Origin: an uncultured Anaeroplasmataceae bacterium
GTDB lineage: Bacteria; Bacillota_I; Bacilli_A; Acholeplasmatales; Anaeroplasmataceae
Direction: 5' to 3'
Assembly: GCA_910584005.1 (NCBI GenBank)
Contig: CAJTXR010000007.1
Span: 4,024 to 68,023 of the forward strand
Length of the DNA stretch: 64,000 bases
Shown: piece after piece, positions 16,572 to 25,357 of the stretch
How positions within the stretch are numbered: position 1 is the stretch's first letter
How the letters are laid out: each line of letters begins with the position of its first letter
Made by a program: the position numbers and the translations under genes
Notes under the pieces: generated by a model
What the model was told of the DNA's origin: nothing
Database searches by the model: none
What the model saw: only the letters and a program-made list of their open reading frames with translations

Positions 16572-18251
16572 ATGAATAAAGATAGTAACAAAGAACTTAT
16601 AAAAAAAATTTGCTTTGATAATTTTGGAGAAAATAATATTATTGTAGTACATTATTGTGGTAGTTTAGCTTATGGAACTAGTGATAATAATAGTGATGCT
16701 GATGTCATTGTAATAACTAAAAGCAAGATTAAAATTAATAATGTCCTTAGATCTGATAATAGTTATCAGTACTGCTGTGTTGAAGGAATTGATTTCTTCA
16801 TTATTGATTATGATAATGCCATTAAAATGCATAAATTGGACGAAAGTACAAACTTATATATGAGAGTGTTTTCAGATTCTGTGTTACTTTTGAATGATAA
16901 TTTAATTTATAAAAACGAGAATTATTTAGAGGAATTTAACAAATATTCCAATTTTAATGTCAATGATATTCTAATACAATATTATGGTAATATTTTAGAA
17001 TATTATAGAAAACTTTTCTATGTAAGGTATCCAAATACAATAAAAAAAAGAGAGCATCATCTTTTTAGATTTCTTGATAATTTTAATTATTTTCTGCAAA
17101 ATGGAAATTATAATCCTATTGCTTTTTCAGAGAACTTTAGTAATTTGTTAGTATTTAAACAAGCTGCTAAAGAAGGAAAAGTTGAGTATAGAGCTTTATT
17201 TGAAAATGCTTTAAAACAATTAGAAAAAAAAGTTTTTGATTACTACATAGAATTTACTAAAATGGACACATCATTGAAGAATATAAGAAAAAACCTAATT
17301 AAAAAAGAAAACGGCGTTACTTATTTTAAAATGTCTAAAATAGGAGATAGTAAACAGAAAGAAGACTTATCTGTTCCGTCAAATTGCTTAGGATTTGGAA
17401 GAATACATCATTTTAAAAAACAAGTTGATTTAAATTGGATTGAAGATAATTTGCCTGCATATCCCGCATTTTATGCTTTGAATCTTCCATATCAAGATAG
17501 GATTAATGCACAAGTATTTCAAATATCAAAATGTAATCTAAACTGTTGGTATTGCTTTGTGCCTGAAGAGTTAAGGTCTGGTAGTAATAAAAACTCTGCT
17601 TGGTTTACTGCAGATGAGTTGATTAATCTATATAATGATGAAAAAGAAAAATCCTTAGTAATAGACTTGTCTGGTGGTAATCCTGAACTTGTTCCAGAAT
17701 GGACGATTGAAATGATGCATAGTTTATTAGAAAAAGGAATATCAAAGTCGGTATATTTATGGAGTGATGATTCTTTGACAACTAATGCATTCTATAAATA
17801 TCTTTCAGATGAAAATATTCAATTTTTGATTAATTATAAAAATTATGGTAAAGTTTGCTGTTTTAAAGGCTTTGATTATGATTCATTTTCTTTTAATACT
17901 TCTTTACCGAAATACGCCTTCTATATGCAAAAAGAACTATTTAGAAAATATTACTCACTTGGAATTGATTTATATGGTTATATAACTTTGACAACTGATA
18001 ATGTTGATAATATTGATATAAAAATTAAAAATTTTATTGATTATTTACAATCAATTCATAAGAATTTGCCGTTACGAGTAGTACCTCTAAAGATTCTTGT
18101 TTTTAAAGCAATGGAGCATCGATTAACAATTGAGAAAAAACGAGCATTGATTAATCAAGAAATCGTTTTAAAAGCTTGGAAAAATGAATTAAATAAGAGA
18201 TTTAATGAGGAAGAATTGAAAGAAAAAATTTGTTGTGTAAAAATATATTAA
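16572..18251 (+). CDS. Nucleotidyltransferase-radical SAM fusion protein
   Basis: 559 residues. Residues about 20-130: minimal nucleotidyltransferase with CGSLAYGTSDNNSDAD, the GS...D-x-D signature, followed by a helical region. Residues about 290-559: radical SAM domain with CNLNCWYC (Cys about 321, 325, 328) for the 4Fe-4S cluster and DLSGGNPEL as the GGEP-like SAM-binding motif. A CC pair lies near 437 and another near the C-terminus. Radical SAM enzymes cleave SAM to the 5'-deoxyadenosyl radical. Combined with a nucleotidyl domain, the substrate is plausibly a nucleotide or nucleotidylated intermediate. The MetK downstream would supply SAM. I know no characterised enzyme with this fusion. 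Confidence 0.82.
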   Translation: MNKDSNKELIKKICFDNFGENNIIVVHYCGSLAYGTSDNNSDADVIVITKSKIKINNVLRSDNSYQYCCVEGIDFFIIDYDNAIKMHKLDESTNLYMRVFSDSVLLLNDNLIYKNENYLEEFNKYSNFNVNDILIQYYGNILEYYRKLFYVRYPNTIKKREHHLFRFLDNFNYFLQNGNYNPIAFSENFSNLLVFKQAAKEGKVEYRALFENALKQLEKKVFDYYIEFTKMDTSLKNIRKNLIKKENGVTYFKMSKIGDSKQKEDLSVPSNCLGFGRIHHFKKQVDLNWIEDNLPAYPAFYALNLPYQDRINAQVFQISKCNLNCWYCFVPEELRSGSNKNSAWFTADELINLYNDEKEKSLVIDLSGGNPELVPEWTIEMMHSLLEKGISKSVYLWSDDSLTTNAFYKYLSDENIQFLINYKNYGKVCCFKGFDYDSFSFNTSLPKYAFYMQKELFRKYYSLGIDLYGYITLTTDNVDNIDIKIKNFIDYLQSIHKNLPLRVVPLKILVFKAMEHRLTIEKKRALINQEIVLKAWKNELNKRFNEEELKEKICCVKIY

Positions 18252-18264
18252 AAGGAGGTTTATT

Positions 18265-20634
18265 ATGAACTATAATGATAGTTTAGATAATATAATAAAT
18301 CAATGTTTAAAGGAAAAAACATCCTTTGACTATATACTAGAAAACGCTCAAGGAGCTTCTCCATTGGATATTAAGAAAAGATTAAAAATTCTTTTAGAAA
18401 ATGGAACAATATCAAAAGAAAAATTTGATCAACTTTATCTATTCAAGAAAAGCGAAGGATATCGTGAAAGAAGTAAAACAATTGTTTCACATATGCTTGA
18501 TAGTGATTGGAAATTTAATCAAAAAGGAATAGACAATATTTTGTCCATTTTAAAAAGCAAAATAAATAATCTTAATGAGAAAAAAATAGCTTTCATAGGT
18601 TGCCCATCATTATTTTACGAATTTAACAAAGAAAATTTAGGAAATAAAAGAGTTCTATTTGACAGAAATGCTGAGAAGTATAATAGTTTACTGCTTGATG
18701 ACAAAAAAGAAGAATTATTATCTGTAGAAATTCCAAGTAATATTTCTATGTATGAAGATCCAAATAATTCTTTTGATATAGTTCTGATGGACCCTCCATG
18801 GTACTATGATGCCTTTCTTAACTTTATGCGTTTTGGATATAATATGCTTAAAGTTAAAGGGGTAATGTTTTATATTTTTCCACAGAATTTAACACGTCCA
18901 AGTATAAAAGATGAATTATCTAAATTGAAAATAGAAATAGATAAGATGGGGTTGAAAATATTGCAAGTATTTCCTGCTTATGTAACTTATACGACACCAT
19001 TTTTTGAAGAATGTGTTTTAGAGAAAAATGGAATAAATTTAGAAAGTATTGATTGGCGTTATGCAGATTTATATTATATAGAAAAAGAAATGGAACTAAC
19101 TAGGTATTCATTTACTGCTACAAAACTATTAAATGAATGGGAGGAAATAGTGGTAGCAAATACACGCTATAAAATTAGAAATATTGAAAAAAATGATGAT
19201 GTGTTTCTTAGTTCGCCTTTTAAAGATAATTTTTTGCCATCTTTTTCAAAAAGAGATTTTCTTAAAGAACTTGAAAGCATAAACGTATGGACATCCTCTA
19301 ATCATGTCTATAGCTGCGGTGATATTGAATTATTTAAAAGAATATTATCTTGTTTAGCTTCAAATTCGTATTCAAACGACAATATTTTAAGTATAATTCA
19401 AAAAGAATATCCTAAATATTGTATTGATAAAATTAAATGTTGTTTAGAAGAAACTTTGCAAATTCATTATCAAGAAATTGAGGAATATAGAATATGGATT
19501 AGTAAATATAATAAGCACATTAATTTTATTATTTCTGATTTTGATGGAACAATTAAAGAAAAAGAAAGTGAAATCAAAAATCTTGATTTATTAAAAGAAT
19601 TTAGTTCAATAAGAAACACAGGTCTAATACTTTGTACAGGACGAAATTTTGATTATGTTAGAGATTATTTTAACTTGCATAAAATTAGAGTGGATTACTA
19701 TATCTGCTCTAATGGATCAATTATATATGATGGGGAAAATAATTGTATATATAGAAGTATAATAAATGAAGAAACTAAGAAAAATATAGAAAGACTTTTT
19801 CAAGAAGAAAAAAAAGAAGGAAAAATCACAGCTCATTCAGATTCAAAAATTACTCGTGATTTAAATGAAGATGTATCATTAATATGTGTTAAAATTAATA
19901 ATCCAGAACTAGTTAATTACTATATACAGGAATTGTATCCAAATAAATGTTTCTATGATAATGGTTATTTATTAATTACTGAAAATCATTGTAGTAAAGA
20001 AAATGCAATAAGTAATTTAGAAAAATTAAATATATTAAACTTCTCATATATTGGAGATTCGGAAGCAGATAAATGCTCTATTAAAAAATATAATGGATAT
20101 TTAATTGGGAAAAATAAAGGTTTCAATTGTGTTAAAGATTTTGCAACCTTCTGTAATAAAGCTATTATTGAAAATGAATTATTAAGTTCATTAATTAAAA
20201 ATAAATTATATGATTTATATGAAAAATTAAGCAAAACAAAAAAATTTCATTTAGCTATTTTTACAGAACCTTTTATAACGTATATAAAATCTGGAAAAAA
20301 AACTATTGAGTCACGATTTAGTATTAACAGAATTGTTCCTTATGAAACGGTACAGGACGATGATGTAATTTTTATAAAAAAAAGTTCTGGCTTTGTTGAA
20401 GGATACTTTGTTGCTGGTGAGGTTAAGAATTTAGTATTGGATGAAAGAATCATCATAGAATTGAAAACTCAATTTTCAAGTAGTTTATGTGTAGATAAAG
20501 AGTTTTGGGAAGCAAAATCCAAATCAAAATATTGTACTTTGATTGAAATTAAACAATATAAAGAACTTAATAAATTTAGTATAACAAAAAGAGGAATGCA
20601 AAGTTGGATATCATTTAAAAAGGAGAAAAATTAA
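18265..20634 (+). CDS. Methyltransferase-HAD phosphatase-ASCH three-domain protein
   Basis: 789 residues, start after AAAGGAGG. Residues about 95-270: Rossmann-type region with IAFIGCPSLF and the DPPWYYDAF motif (about 175), as in N6-adenine/amino methyltransferases and related enzymes. Residues about 418-630: Cof-type HAD hydrolase with FDGT, CTGRN, CSNG and IGDSEADKCS motifs, a phosphatase for small phosphorylated compounds. Residues about 660-789: ASCH domain (PUA-like nucleic-acid or nucleotide binding) with FTEPFITYIKSGKKTIE. The helical N-terminal 90 residues are unassigned. The mix again points to modified-nucleotide chemistry. It ends 2 bases before metK. Confidence 0.75.
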   Translation: MNYNDSLDNIINQCLKEKTSFDYILENAQGASPLDIKKRLKILLENGTISKEKFDQLYLFKKSEGYRERSKTIVSHMLDSDWKFNQKGIDNILSILKSKINNLNEKKIAFIGCPSLFYEFNKENLGNKRVLFDRNAEKYNSLLLDDKKEELLSVEIPSNISMYEDPNNSFDIVLMDPPWYYDAFLNFMRFGYNMLKVKGVMFYIFPQNLTRPSIKDELSKLKIEIDKMGLKILQVFPAYVTYTTPFFEECVLEKNGINLESIDWRYADLYYIEKEMELTRYSFTATKLLNEWEEIVVANTRYKIRNIEKNDDVFLSSPFKDNFLPSFSKRDFLKELESINVWTSSNHVYSCGDIELFKRILSCLASNSYSNDNILSIIQKEYPKYCIDKIKCCLEETLQIHYQEIEEYRIWISKYNKHINFIISDFDGTIKEKESEIKNLDLLKEFSSIRNTGLILCTGRNFDYVRDYFNLHKIRVDYYICSNGSIIYDGENNCIYRSIINEETKKNIERLFQEEKKEGKITAHSDSKITRDLNEDVSLICVKINNPELVNYYIQELYPNKCFYDNGYLLITENHCSKENAISNLEKLNILNFSYIGDSEADKCSIKKYNGYLIGKNKGFNCVKDFATFCNKAIIENELLSSLIKNKLYDLYEKLSKTKKFHLAIFTEPFITYIKSGKKTIESRFSINRIVPYETVQDDDVIFIKKSSGFVEGYFVAGEVKNLVLDERIIIELKTQFSSSLCVDKEFWEAKSKSKYCTLIEIKQYKELNKFSITKRGMQSWISFKKEKN

Positions 20635-20636
20635 GA

Positions 20637-21788
20637 ATGAAAAAAGAGTTTATAACTTCAGAATCTGTTACTGAAGGACACCCTGACAAGTTATGTGATA
20701 AAGTAGCTGATTGTATTCTAGACGAATATTTAAAGAGAGAGAAAAGTGTGCATGTTGCTTGTGAAGTTGTGGCAACTAACGATCTTGTTCTGATTATGGG
20801 AGAAACAAATGCTAAATCAGATATTAATCTTGAAAAAATAGCTAGGGAAACAATTTGTGAGATAGGCTACAATAGTGACGAATCAGGATTTAATGGAAGT
20901 ACTGTAAAAGTATTGGTTAAAATGAATAAGCAATCATCTGATATAAATATGGGTGTGGGTGAAGATAATGGTGCTGGCGATCAAGGAATGATGTTTGGTT
21001 ATGCCACTAATGAAACAGAAGAATATATGCCTGCGTCTATATATTATGCACATCTTTTAACAAAAAGATTAACAGAAATACGAAAAGAAGGATTATGTTG
21101 TTTTTTTAAACCAGATGGAAAATCTCAAGTTACAATTGAATATTTTGATGGCAAAGTGAATAGAATTGATAATATAACTATTTCTATCCAGCATAGTCCT
21201 ACTATTTCTATAAAGGAACTAAGAGAATTTGTTTTAAAGGAAGTTATTAAAAAAGTTATTCCAAATCAATTGATTGATAAAAAAACATCTATTTTTATTA
21301 ATCCAACAGGTAGATTTTGCATTGGTGGTCCATCAGGCGATACTGGATTGACTGGGCGAAAAATTATAGTAGATACATATGGAGGCGTTGCTCATCATGG
21401 AGGTGGAGCATTTAGTGGGAAAGACCCATCTAAAGTAGATCGTAGTGCTGCATATATGATGAGGTATATCGCTAAAAATATTGTTGCAAGTGGGATTATA
21501 GATAAAATCGAAGTGGGAATAAGTTATGCGATAGGTATGAGTCAACCAACTTCTATTATGATTAATACCTTTGGTAAGAATTTCAAGATTGATATAGTAG
21601 AGGATAGAATAATAGAAATGATTCAAGACTTGTTCCCTTTAACTCCTAGAGGTATAATTAATTATTTGAATTTAAGAGAACCAATTTATTCGGCAACAAC
21701 TAATTATGGTCATTTTGGAAAGAAATATTTGACATGGGAAAAACTTGATAAAGTTAAGGATATTAAAAAGTATTTAGGGTTGGAATAA
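20637..21788 (+). CDS. metK: S-adenosylmethionine synthetase
   Basis: 383 residues, full length for MetK. All hallmark motifs are present: GHPDKLCDK at the N-terminus, GAGDQG (about 111-116), GGPSGDTGLTGRK and GGGAFSGKD (about 255-263). It makes SAM from ATP and methionine. Being the last gene of an operon that contains a radical SAM domain and a methyltransferase, it most likely boosts SAM supply for that pathway and duplicates a chromosomal metK. The AT-rich codon use is like its operon neighbours. Confidence 0.95.
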   Translation: MKKEFITSESVTEGHPDKLCDKVADCILDEYLKREKSVHVACEVVATNDLVLIMGETNAKSDINLEKIARETICEIGYNSDESGFNGSTVKVLVKMNKQSSDINMGVGEDNGAGDQGMMFGYATNETEEYMPASIYYAHLLTKRLTEIRKEGLCCFFKPDGKSQVTIEYFDGKVNRIDNITISIQHSPTISIKELREFVLKEVIKKVIPNQLIDKKTSIFINPTGRFCIGGPSGDTGLTGRKIIVDTYGGVAHHGGGAFSGKDPSKVDRSAAYMMRYIAKNIVASGIIDKIEVGISYAIGMSQPTSIMINTFGKNFKIDIVEDRIIEMIQDLFPLTPRGIINYLNLREPIYSATTNYGHFGKKYLTWEKLDKVKDIKKYLGLE

Positions 21789-21825
21789 TCTTTTATTTTT
21801 TAATTAAACTTAATATTAACTAACG

Positions 21826-21875
21826 AAGTCATTAGATATAAGGCTAATCCCCTTATATTTAATGACTTTTTTCAT
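21826..21875 (+). terminator. Strong terminator ending the cargo operon
   Basis: AAGTCATTAGATATAAGG (21826-21843) pairs with CCTTATATTTAATGACTT (21851-21868) at 17 of 18 positions, followed by a T run. It is the only clear terminator between 10405 and the rep gene and supports a single transcription unit for the preceding ten genes. Confidence 0.85.
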
Positions 21876-22034
21876 TTTCTATACTTGCGTTTATATAAGA
21901 AAATGTCCAGTAGAGTGAAAAAGATTAATTTTCTTTAAGTTTTATATCTCACAAAACTCATCAGTTTTCCCGTATAAGTAAAGAACTAAAAATCTTTAAT
22001 ACATAACCCCATATCTTATTCAAACTAAAATCCA

Positions 22035-22095
22035 GGTTTAGGCCAACCGCGTGAAAGGGGGCTAGACTAATAGCCCCCTGCATGCGGACTAAACC
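22035..22095. other. Long imperfect hairpin, candidate rolling-circle origin
   Basis: Three nested inverted arms flank a 6-base loop: GGTTTAG/CTAAACC (outer), CCGCGTG/CATGCGG (middle, one G-T wobble) and AGGGGGCTA/TAGCCCCCT (inner, perfect). It is the most GC-rich and most structured site nearby and lies about 43 bases before the Rep_trans gene. Rolling-circle initiators nick hairpins placed near their own gene, so this is the best candidate origin. It has no T-tract on the + strand, which argues against a terminator. Recombination site or leader RNA structure are alternatives. Confidence 0.5.
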
Positions 22096-22137
22096 ACATT
22101 TAGTGACAAGATATTTCTAAACGAAAGGAGACAACTT

Positions 22138-23241
22138 ATGAACAAACTAGAAATCAAAATAGACTACTTTAGCGTAACATTTCCTTTAGATCTATCTGCC
22201 AATGAATCTAACCAATTTAAAGTTCACGAAACTGTAGAAGAACTATCAACCTATTTAAATGTTCAAAACTTTGAAATCGTCAAAACCAAATATGCTCAAA
22301 ATAACTTTAACTACCAGTACCAATTAGGAGAACATATTACCCTAAGATTAGATGGACCAATGAATGACTGCTACCAAAAGACATGCCAATTAGAAATGAA
22401 AGGCGAAGGCTGTAGAGACTTTGAAAAAAGAAATCCAGAGAAAACATGGATCAATTTAATTCTTTATATGATAGAACATAATGCTAAATTTAAACGAATC
22501 GACATTGCTGTTGATGATTATGAAGGAGAAGATATTACTCTATCTTATCTTTTAAATAAAATATTGAATAAGCATTATACCTCAATCTTTAAAAGCCCAG
22601 CTAATCCCTTAGGAACCTTAGATACAGGATTAACCATACAGTTTGGATCCAATCAATCTTCAACAGAGCTTGTCATCTATGACAAAAAGCAAGAACGAAA
22701 AAAGAGAAAAAAATTTTGTGATAAGGACTATTGGGTACGTTATGAAATGAGATTCAGAAATGAAACGGCAGAAAAAATCATCTGCCAACTCATCAAAACA
22801 AAAGACCTCCAAACCTTTTCCTTTCAACATCTCTATCGAATCCTTGACATTAAGGAATCTAATCACTACGATTTAACTCAACAACATAAAATTCCAACAG
22901 ATTCCAAATGGCTAGATTTCCTTCATCATGTTCAAAAAGGAGAACTCGCTAAACAACCCAAGCTTGAAGATAAAACCTTCACAGATTACCTAAAGGCTGC
23001 AAGCCCCTATATCTCCATTTGGCTTTTAGTCAGATATCTTCAGGTATTAAAAGATCCTTACCTATTTGAAATTGAAATCTATAAATATATGAAGAATGAG
23101 TTAATCTTCTCTAAGAAAAGATTTCAACGCTTAAATATATTCTTAAGTCAATACAACTTAAAACCCATAGATGATATAGAACTTGCTACTATCAAATTAG
23201 AATTTTCTAAAATCCTAGAAGAAAAGGAACTCCCCTTCTAA
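22138..23241 (+). CDS. Rolling-circle replication initiator, Rep_trans family
   Basis: 367 residues, preceded by AAAGGAG. The N-terminal pattern IDYFSVTF, the conserved FKRIDIAVDDYEGE (about 119-132) and VRYEMRFRN (about 201-209) match the Rep_trans initiators of filamentous phages, Tn916 (Orf20) and pT181-type plasmids. Such proteins nick the double-strand origin through an active-site Tyr. It opens a three-gene unit with an overlapping small ORF and a helicase. High C and low G on the coding strand match the left phage-like module and differ from the cargo just upstream. Confidence 0.85.
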   Translation: MNKLEIKIDYFSVTFPLDLSANESNQFKVHETVEELSTYLNVQNFEIVKTKYAQNNFNYQYQLGEHITLRLDGPMNDCYQKTCQLEMKGEGCRDFEKRNPEKTWINLILYMIEHNAKFKRIDIAVDDYEGEDITLSYLLNKILNKHYTSIFKSPANPLGTLDTGLTIQFGSNQSSTELVIYDKKQERKKRKKFCDKDYWVRYEMRFRNETAEKIICQLIKTKDLQTFSFQHLYRILDIKESNHYDLTQQHKIPTDSKWLDFLHHVQKGELAKQPKLEDKTFTDYLKAASPYISIWLLVRYLQVLKDPYLFEIEIYKYMKNELIFSKKRFQRLNIFLSQYNLKPIDDIELATIKLEFSKILEEKELPF

Positions 23242-23456
23242 TGTTTCAAAAAGACAATCATATTCTATATATAACCCTCCATAAAAAATATGAAAACCTC
23301 ATATTCCCTGAGCTTCCAACACTCCTCTATATCTATCTAAAAGAAAATCCTACAAAAACTAACCTATATCTAAATACTACCCTATCCTTACAAAACCTCA
23401 CAGAAACTAACATCTTACAATCTATCATCAAACAAATTGAAGGAGAAAACACATGA
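23241..23456 (+). CDS. Small protein between rep and helicase
   Basis: 71 residues. Its ATG overlaps the rep stop (TAATG), and its end overlaps the helicase start by 4 bases, so all three are translationally coupled. No family is recognised. It is Leu/Thr/Asn-rich with alternating hydrophobic residues and no signal or transmembrane segment. Position suggests a replication accessory role. Confidence 0.6.
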   Translation: MFQKDNHILYITLHKKYENLIFPELPTLLYIYLKENPTKTNLYLNTTLSLQNLTETNILQSIIKQIEGENT

Positions 23457-25279
23457 ACCTACAAGAACTCAATCCAAATCAAAGAAAAGCTGTAACCACA
23501 AAAGAAAAAACAGTACTCGTTATGGCAGGAGCTGGCTCAGGTAAAACCAAAGTCCTAACCGAAAGAATAGAATATTTAATTCACCAAGGTGTAGAAGAAT
23601 CTCATATCTTTGCATTTACCTTTACCAATAAGGCAGCCCTCCAAATGAAACAAAGATTATCGAAAGCCCTCCAAAGAGAACACAACTGCTCCATTCGAAC
23701 CTTCCATAGCTTTTGTTATAGCTATATCTCAAGCCCATACTTTTACCCTAAATTTGGCTATACCAAACCACCTACAATCCTCTTAGAAGAAACCAAAAAT
23801 AAAATCATAGAAGATATCCTATCCACCTACAACGACACCTATTCTAATATCCCCTTCGTCAAGGCAATCTCTAAAATCAAAAATCAAGTGAAGCTAAAAG
23901 ACATTCTACCTAAAGATCAAGTTCTTTTAAATCAAGTCTATCAGGAATACCAAAGAAGATTAAAAGTCTCCAGTATGATAGACTTTGATGACATGCTGAT
24001 TCTTTTTATAGAGCTTCTCAAAGAGGGTTCTATCTATGAAACCATAACTCCAAAATATATTCTAGTGGATGAATGCCAGGACACCAATGCTCTACAGTAT
24101 GAAATCATCCAAAGACTATCAAAACCCTATGGCAATATCTTTATGGTAGGAGATGAAGACCAACTCATCTATTCCTTTAGGAACTCCTCTATAGAAATAC
24201 TAAAAGACTTTGAGCTGAAAGCCGATGTCATCATCATCTTAAACCAAAACTATCGTTCCACCAAATCCATCCTAGATACTGCCAATCATTTGATTGCCTA
24301 TAATCCGAACCGATTAAAAAAGGAGCTTACTACCTCTAAGGAATCCACCACTCAGATTAGCTTTAAAGAATATGCCACTCAAACAGAGGAAGCAGAAGCC
24401 ATTATCCAAACAATAAAGGAATTAAACCTCAATCACAATGAAGTGGCAATCCTCTATCGAAATAACAATCAAGCCTATTCAATCGAATATGAACTAAGCT
24501 CTCAAAAAATCCCCTATACCAAAACAGGAGGCAAATCCTTACTCGAATATAAAGAAATAGAAACTATTCTCTATACCTACAGATTATTATTTAATCCCAG
24601 AAATGAAATTGCCTTCTTAAAAATCTATAATCATCCAAATCCCTGTGAATATTATCTTTATCAAAAATTTATCACAGACTACCATAATCAAAAAGAAGAT
24701 CTCATCACCTACGCCAAAACTAGTCCTCTCTCTTTCTTCCAAAGATTAGGACAAAGCCTAGAAGAACTACAAGTTCTATTTCCAAGGCTCCCCACTAAAA
24801 CCTTTTATTTTAAGCTTCTAGAACTGTTGGGTTATAAAAAATACCTTAAGGAATCCAATCAGCAAAAGCCACAATACAAAAGAATCATGGCTTTCTTAGA
24901 ATTAATCAAAGATATTCCTCAAGCCCACTTACAAGAAGAATTGGATAACTTTCTCCTAGAGAATAATCCGACTCATACCAACGGAATATCCCTACTTACC
25001 ATTCATAAATCAAAAGGACTAGAATTTCAAACGGTCTTTATCATTGGCTGTAATGAAGGAATCATTCCAACCTATTCTTTAAAGGGTGAAGAGCTAGAAG
25101 AAGAACGTAGGTGTTTCTATGTCGCTATCACAAGAGCCAAAGAAAATCTATTCCTATCTTGTTCACAAGCTCACTTCATCAATGGAAACTATAAAAGGCT
25201 CAAACCATCTAGCTTTCTACTAGAGGCAAACCTAAACCCTACAACCAATTTCTTCGGAAATTATTTCTACAACAAATAA
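23453..25279 (+). CDS. UvrD/PcrA-type superfamily 1 DNA helicase
   Basis: 608 residues, about 100 shorter than chromosomal PcrA. Helicase motifs in order: LNPNQRKAV (Q motif), AGAGSGKT (I), FTFTNKAA (Ia), DECQDTN (II), VGDEDQLIYSF (III), QNYRST (IV), LLTIHKSKGLEF (V) and YVAITRAKE (VI). It unwinds DNA 3'-5'. Rolling-circle initiators normally recruit host PcrA; coding one directly behind rep makes the element self-sufficient. C-rich codon use matches rep. The usual C-terminal extension of PcrA is absent. Confidence 0.9.
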   Translation: MNLQELNPNQRKAVTTKEKTVLVMAGAGSGKTKVLTERIEYLIHQGVEESHIFAFTFTNKAALQMKQRLSKALQREHNCSIRTFHSFCYSYISSPYFYPKFGYTKPPTILLEETKNKIIEDILSTYNDTYSNIPFVKAISKIKNQVKLKDILPKDQVLLNQVYQEYQRRLKVSSMIDFDDMLILFIELLKEGSIYETITPKYILVDECQDTNALQYEIIQRLSKPYGNIFMVGDEDQLIYSFRNSSIEILKDFELKADVIIILNQNYRSTKSILDTANHLIAYNPNRLKKELTTSKESTTQISFKEYATQTEEAEAIIQTIKELNLNHNEVAILYRNNNQAYSIEYELSSQKIPYTKTGGKSLLEYKEIETILYTYRLLFNPRNEIAFLKIYNHPNPCEYYLYQKFITDYHNQKEDLITYAKTSPLSFFQRLGQSLEELQVLFPRLPTKTFYFKLLELLGYKKYLKESNQQKPQYKRIMAFLELIKDIPQAHLQEELDNFLLENNPTHTNGISLLTIHKSKGLEFQTVFIIGCNEGIIPTYSLKGEELEEERRCFYVAITRAKENLFLSCSQAHFINGNYKRLKPSSFLLEANLNPTTNFFGNYFYNK

Positions 25280-25282
25280 AAA

Positions 25283-25301
25283 AGAAGGAATAAATCCTTC
25301 T
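25283..25301 (-). terminator. Terminator for the XRE repressor gene
   Basis: AGAAGGA (25283-25289) pairs with TCCTTCT (25295-25301). Read on the minus strand the stem is followed by TTTTTTA, as expected for a terminator of the leftward repressor gene. It lies between the convergent helicase and repressor genes. Confidence 0.55.
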
Positions 25302-25357
25302 AACCTACTTTATCTCTAATAAAGACGCTTCATCAGGCGTGGTCATAAAAGAAAAAT

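Noticed and set aside
21333..21626. 97-codon frame opposite metK
   Set aside because: It is antisense to the most conserved part of MetK, and its residue composition is implausible.
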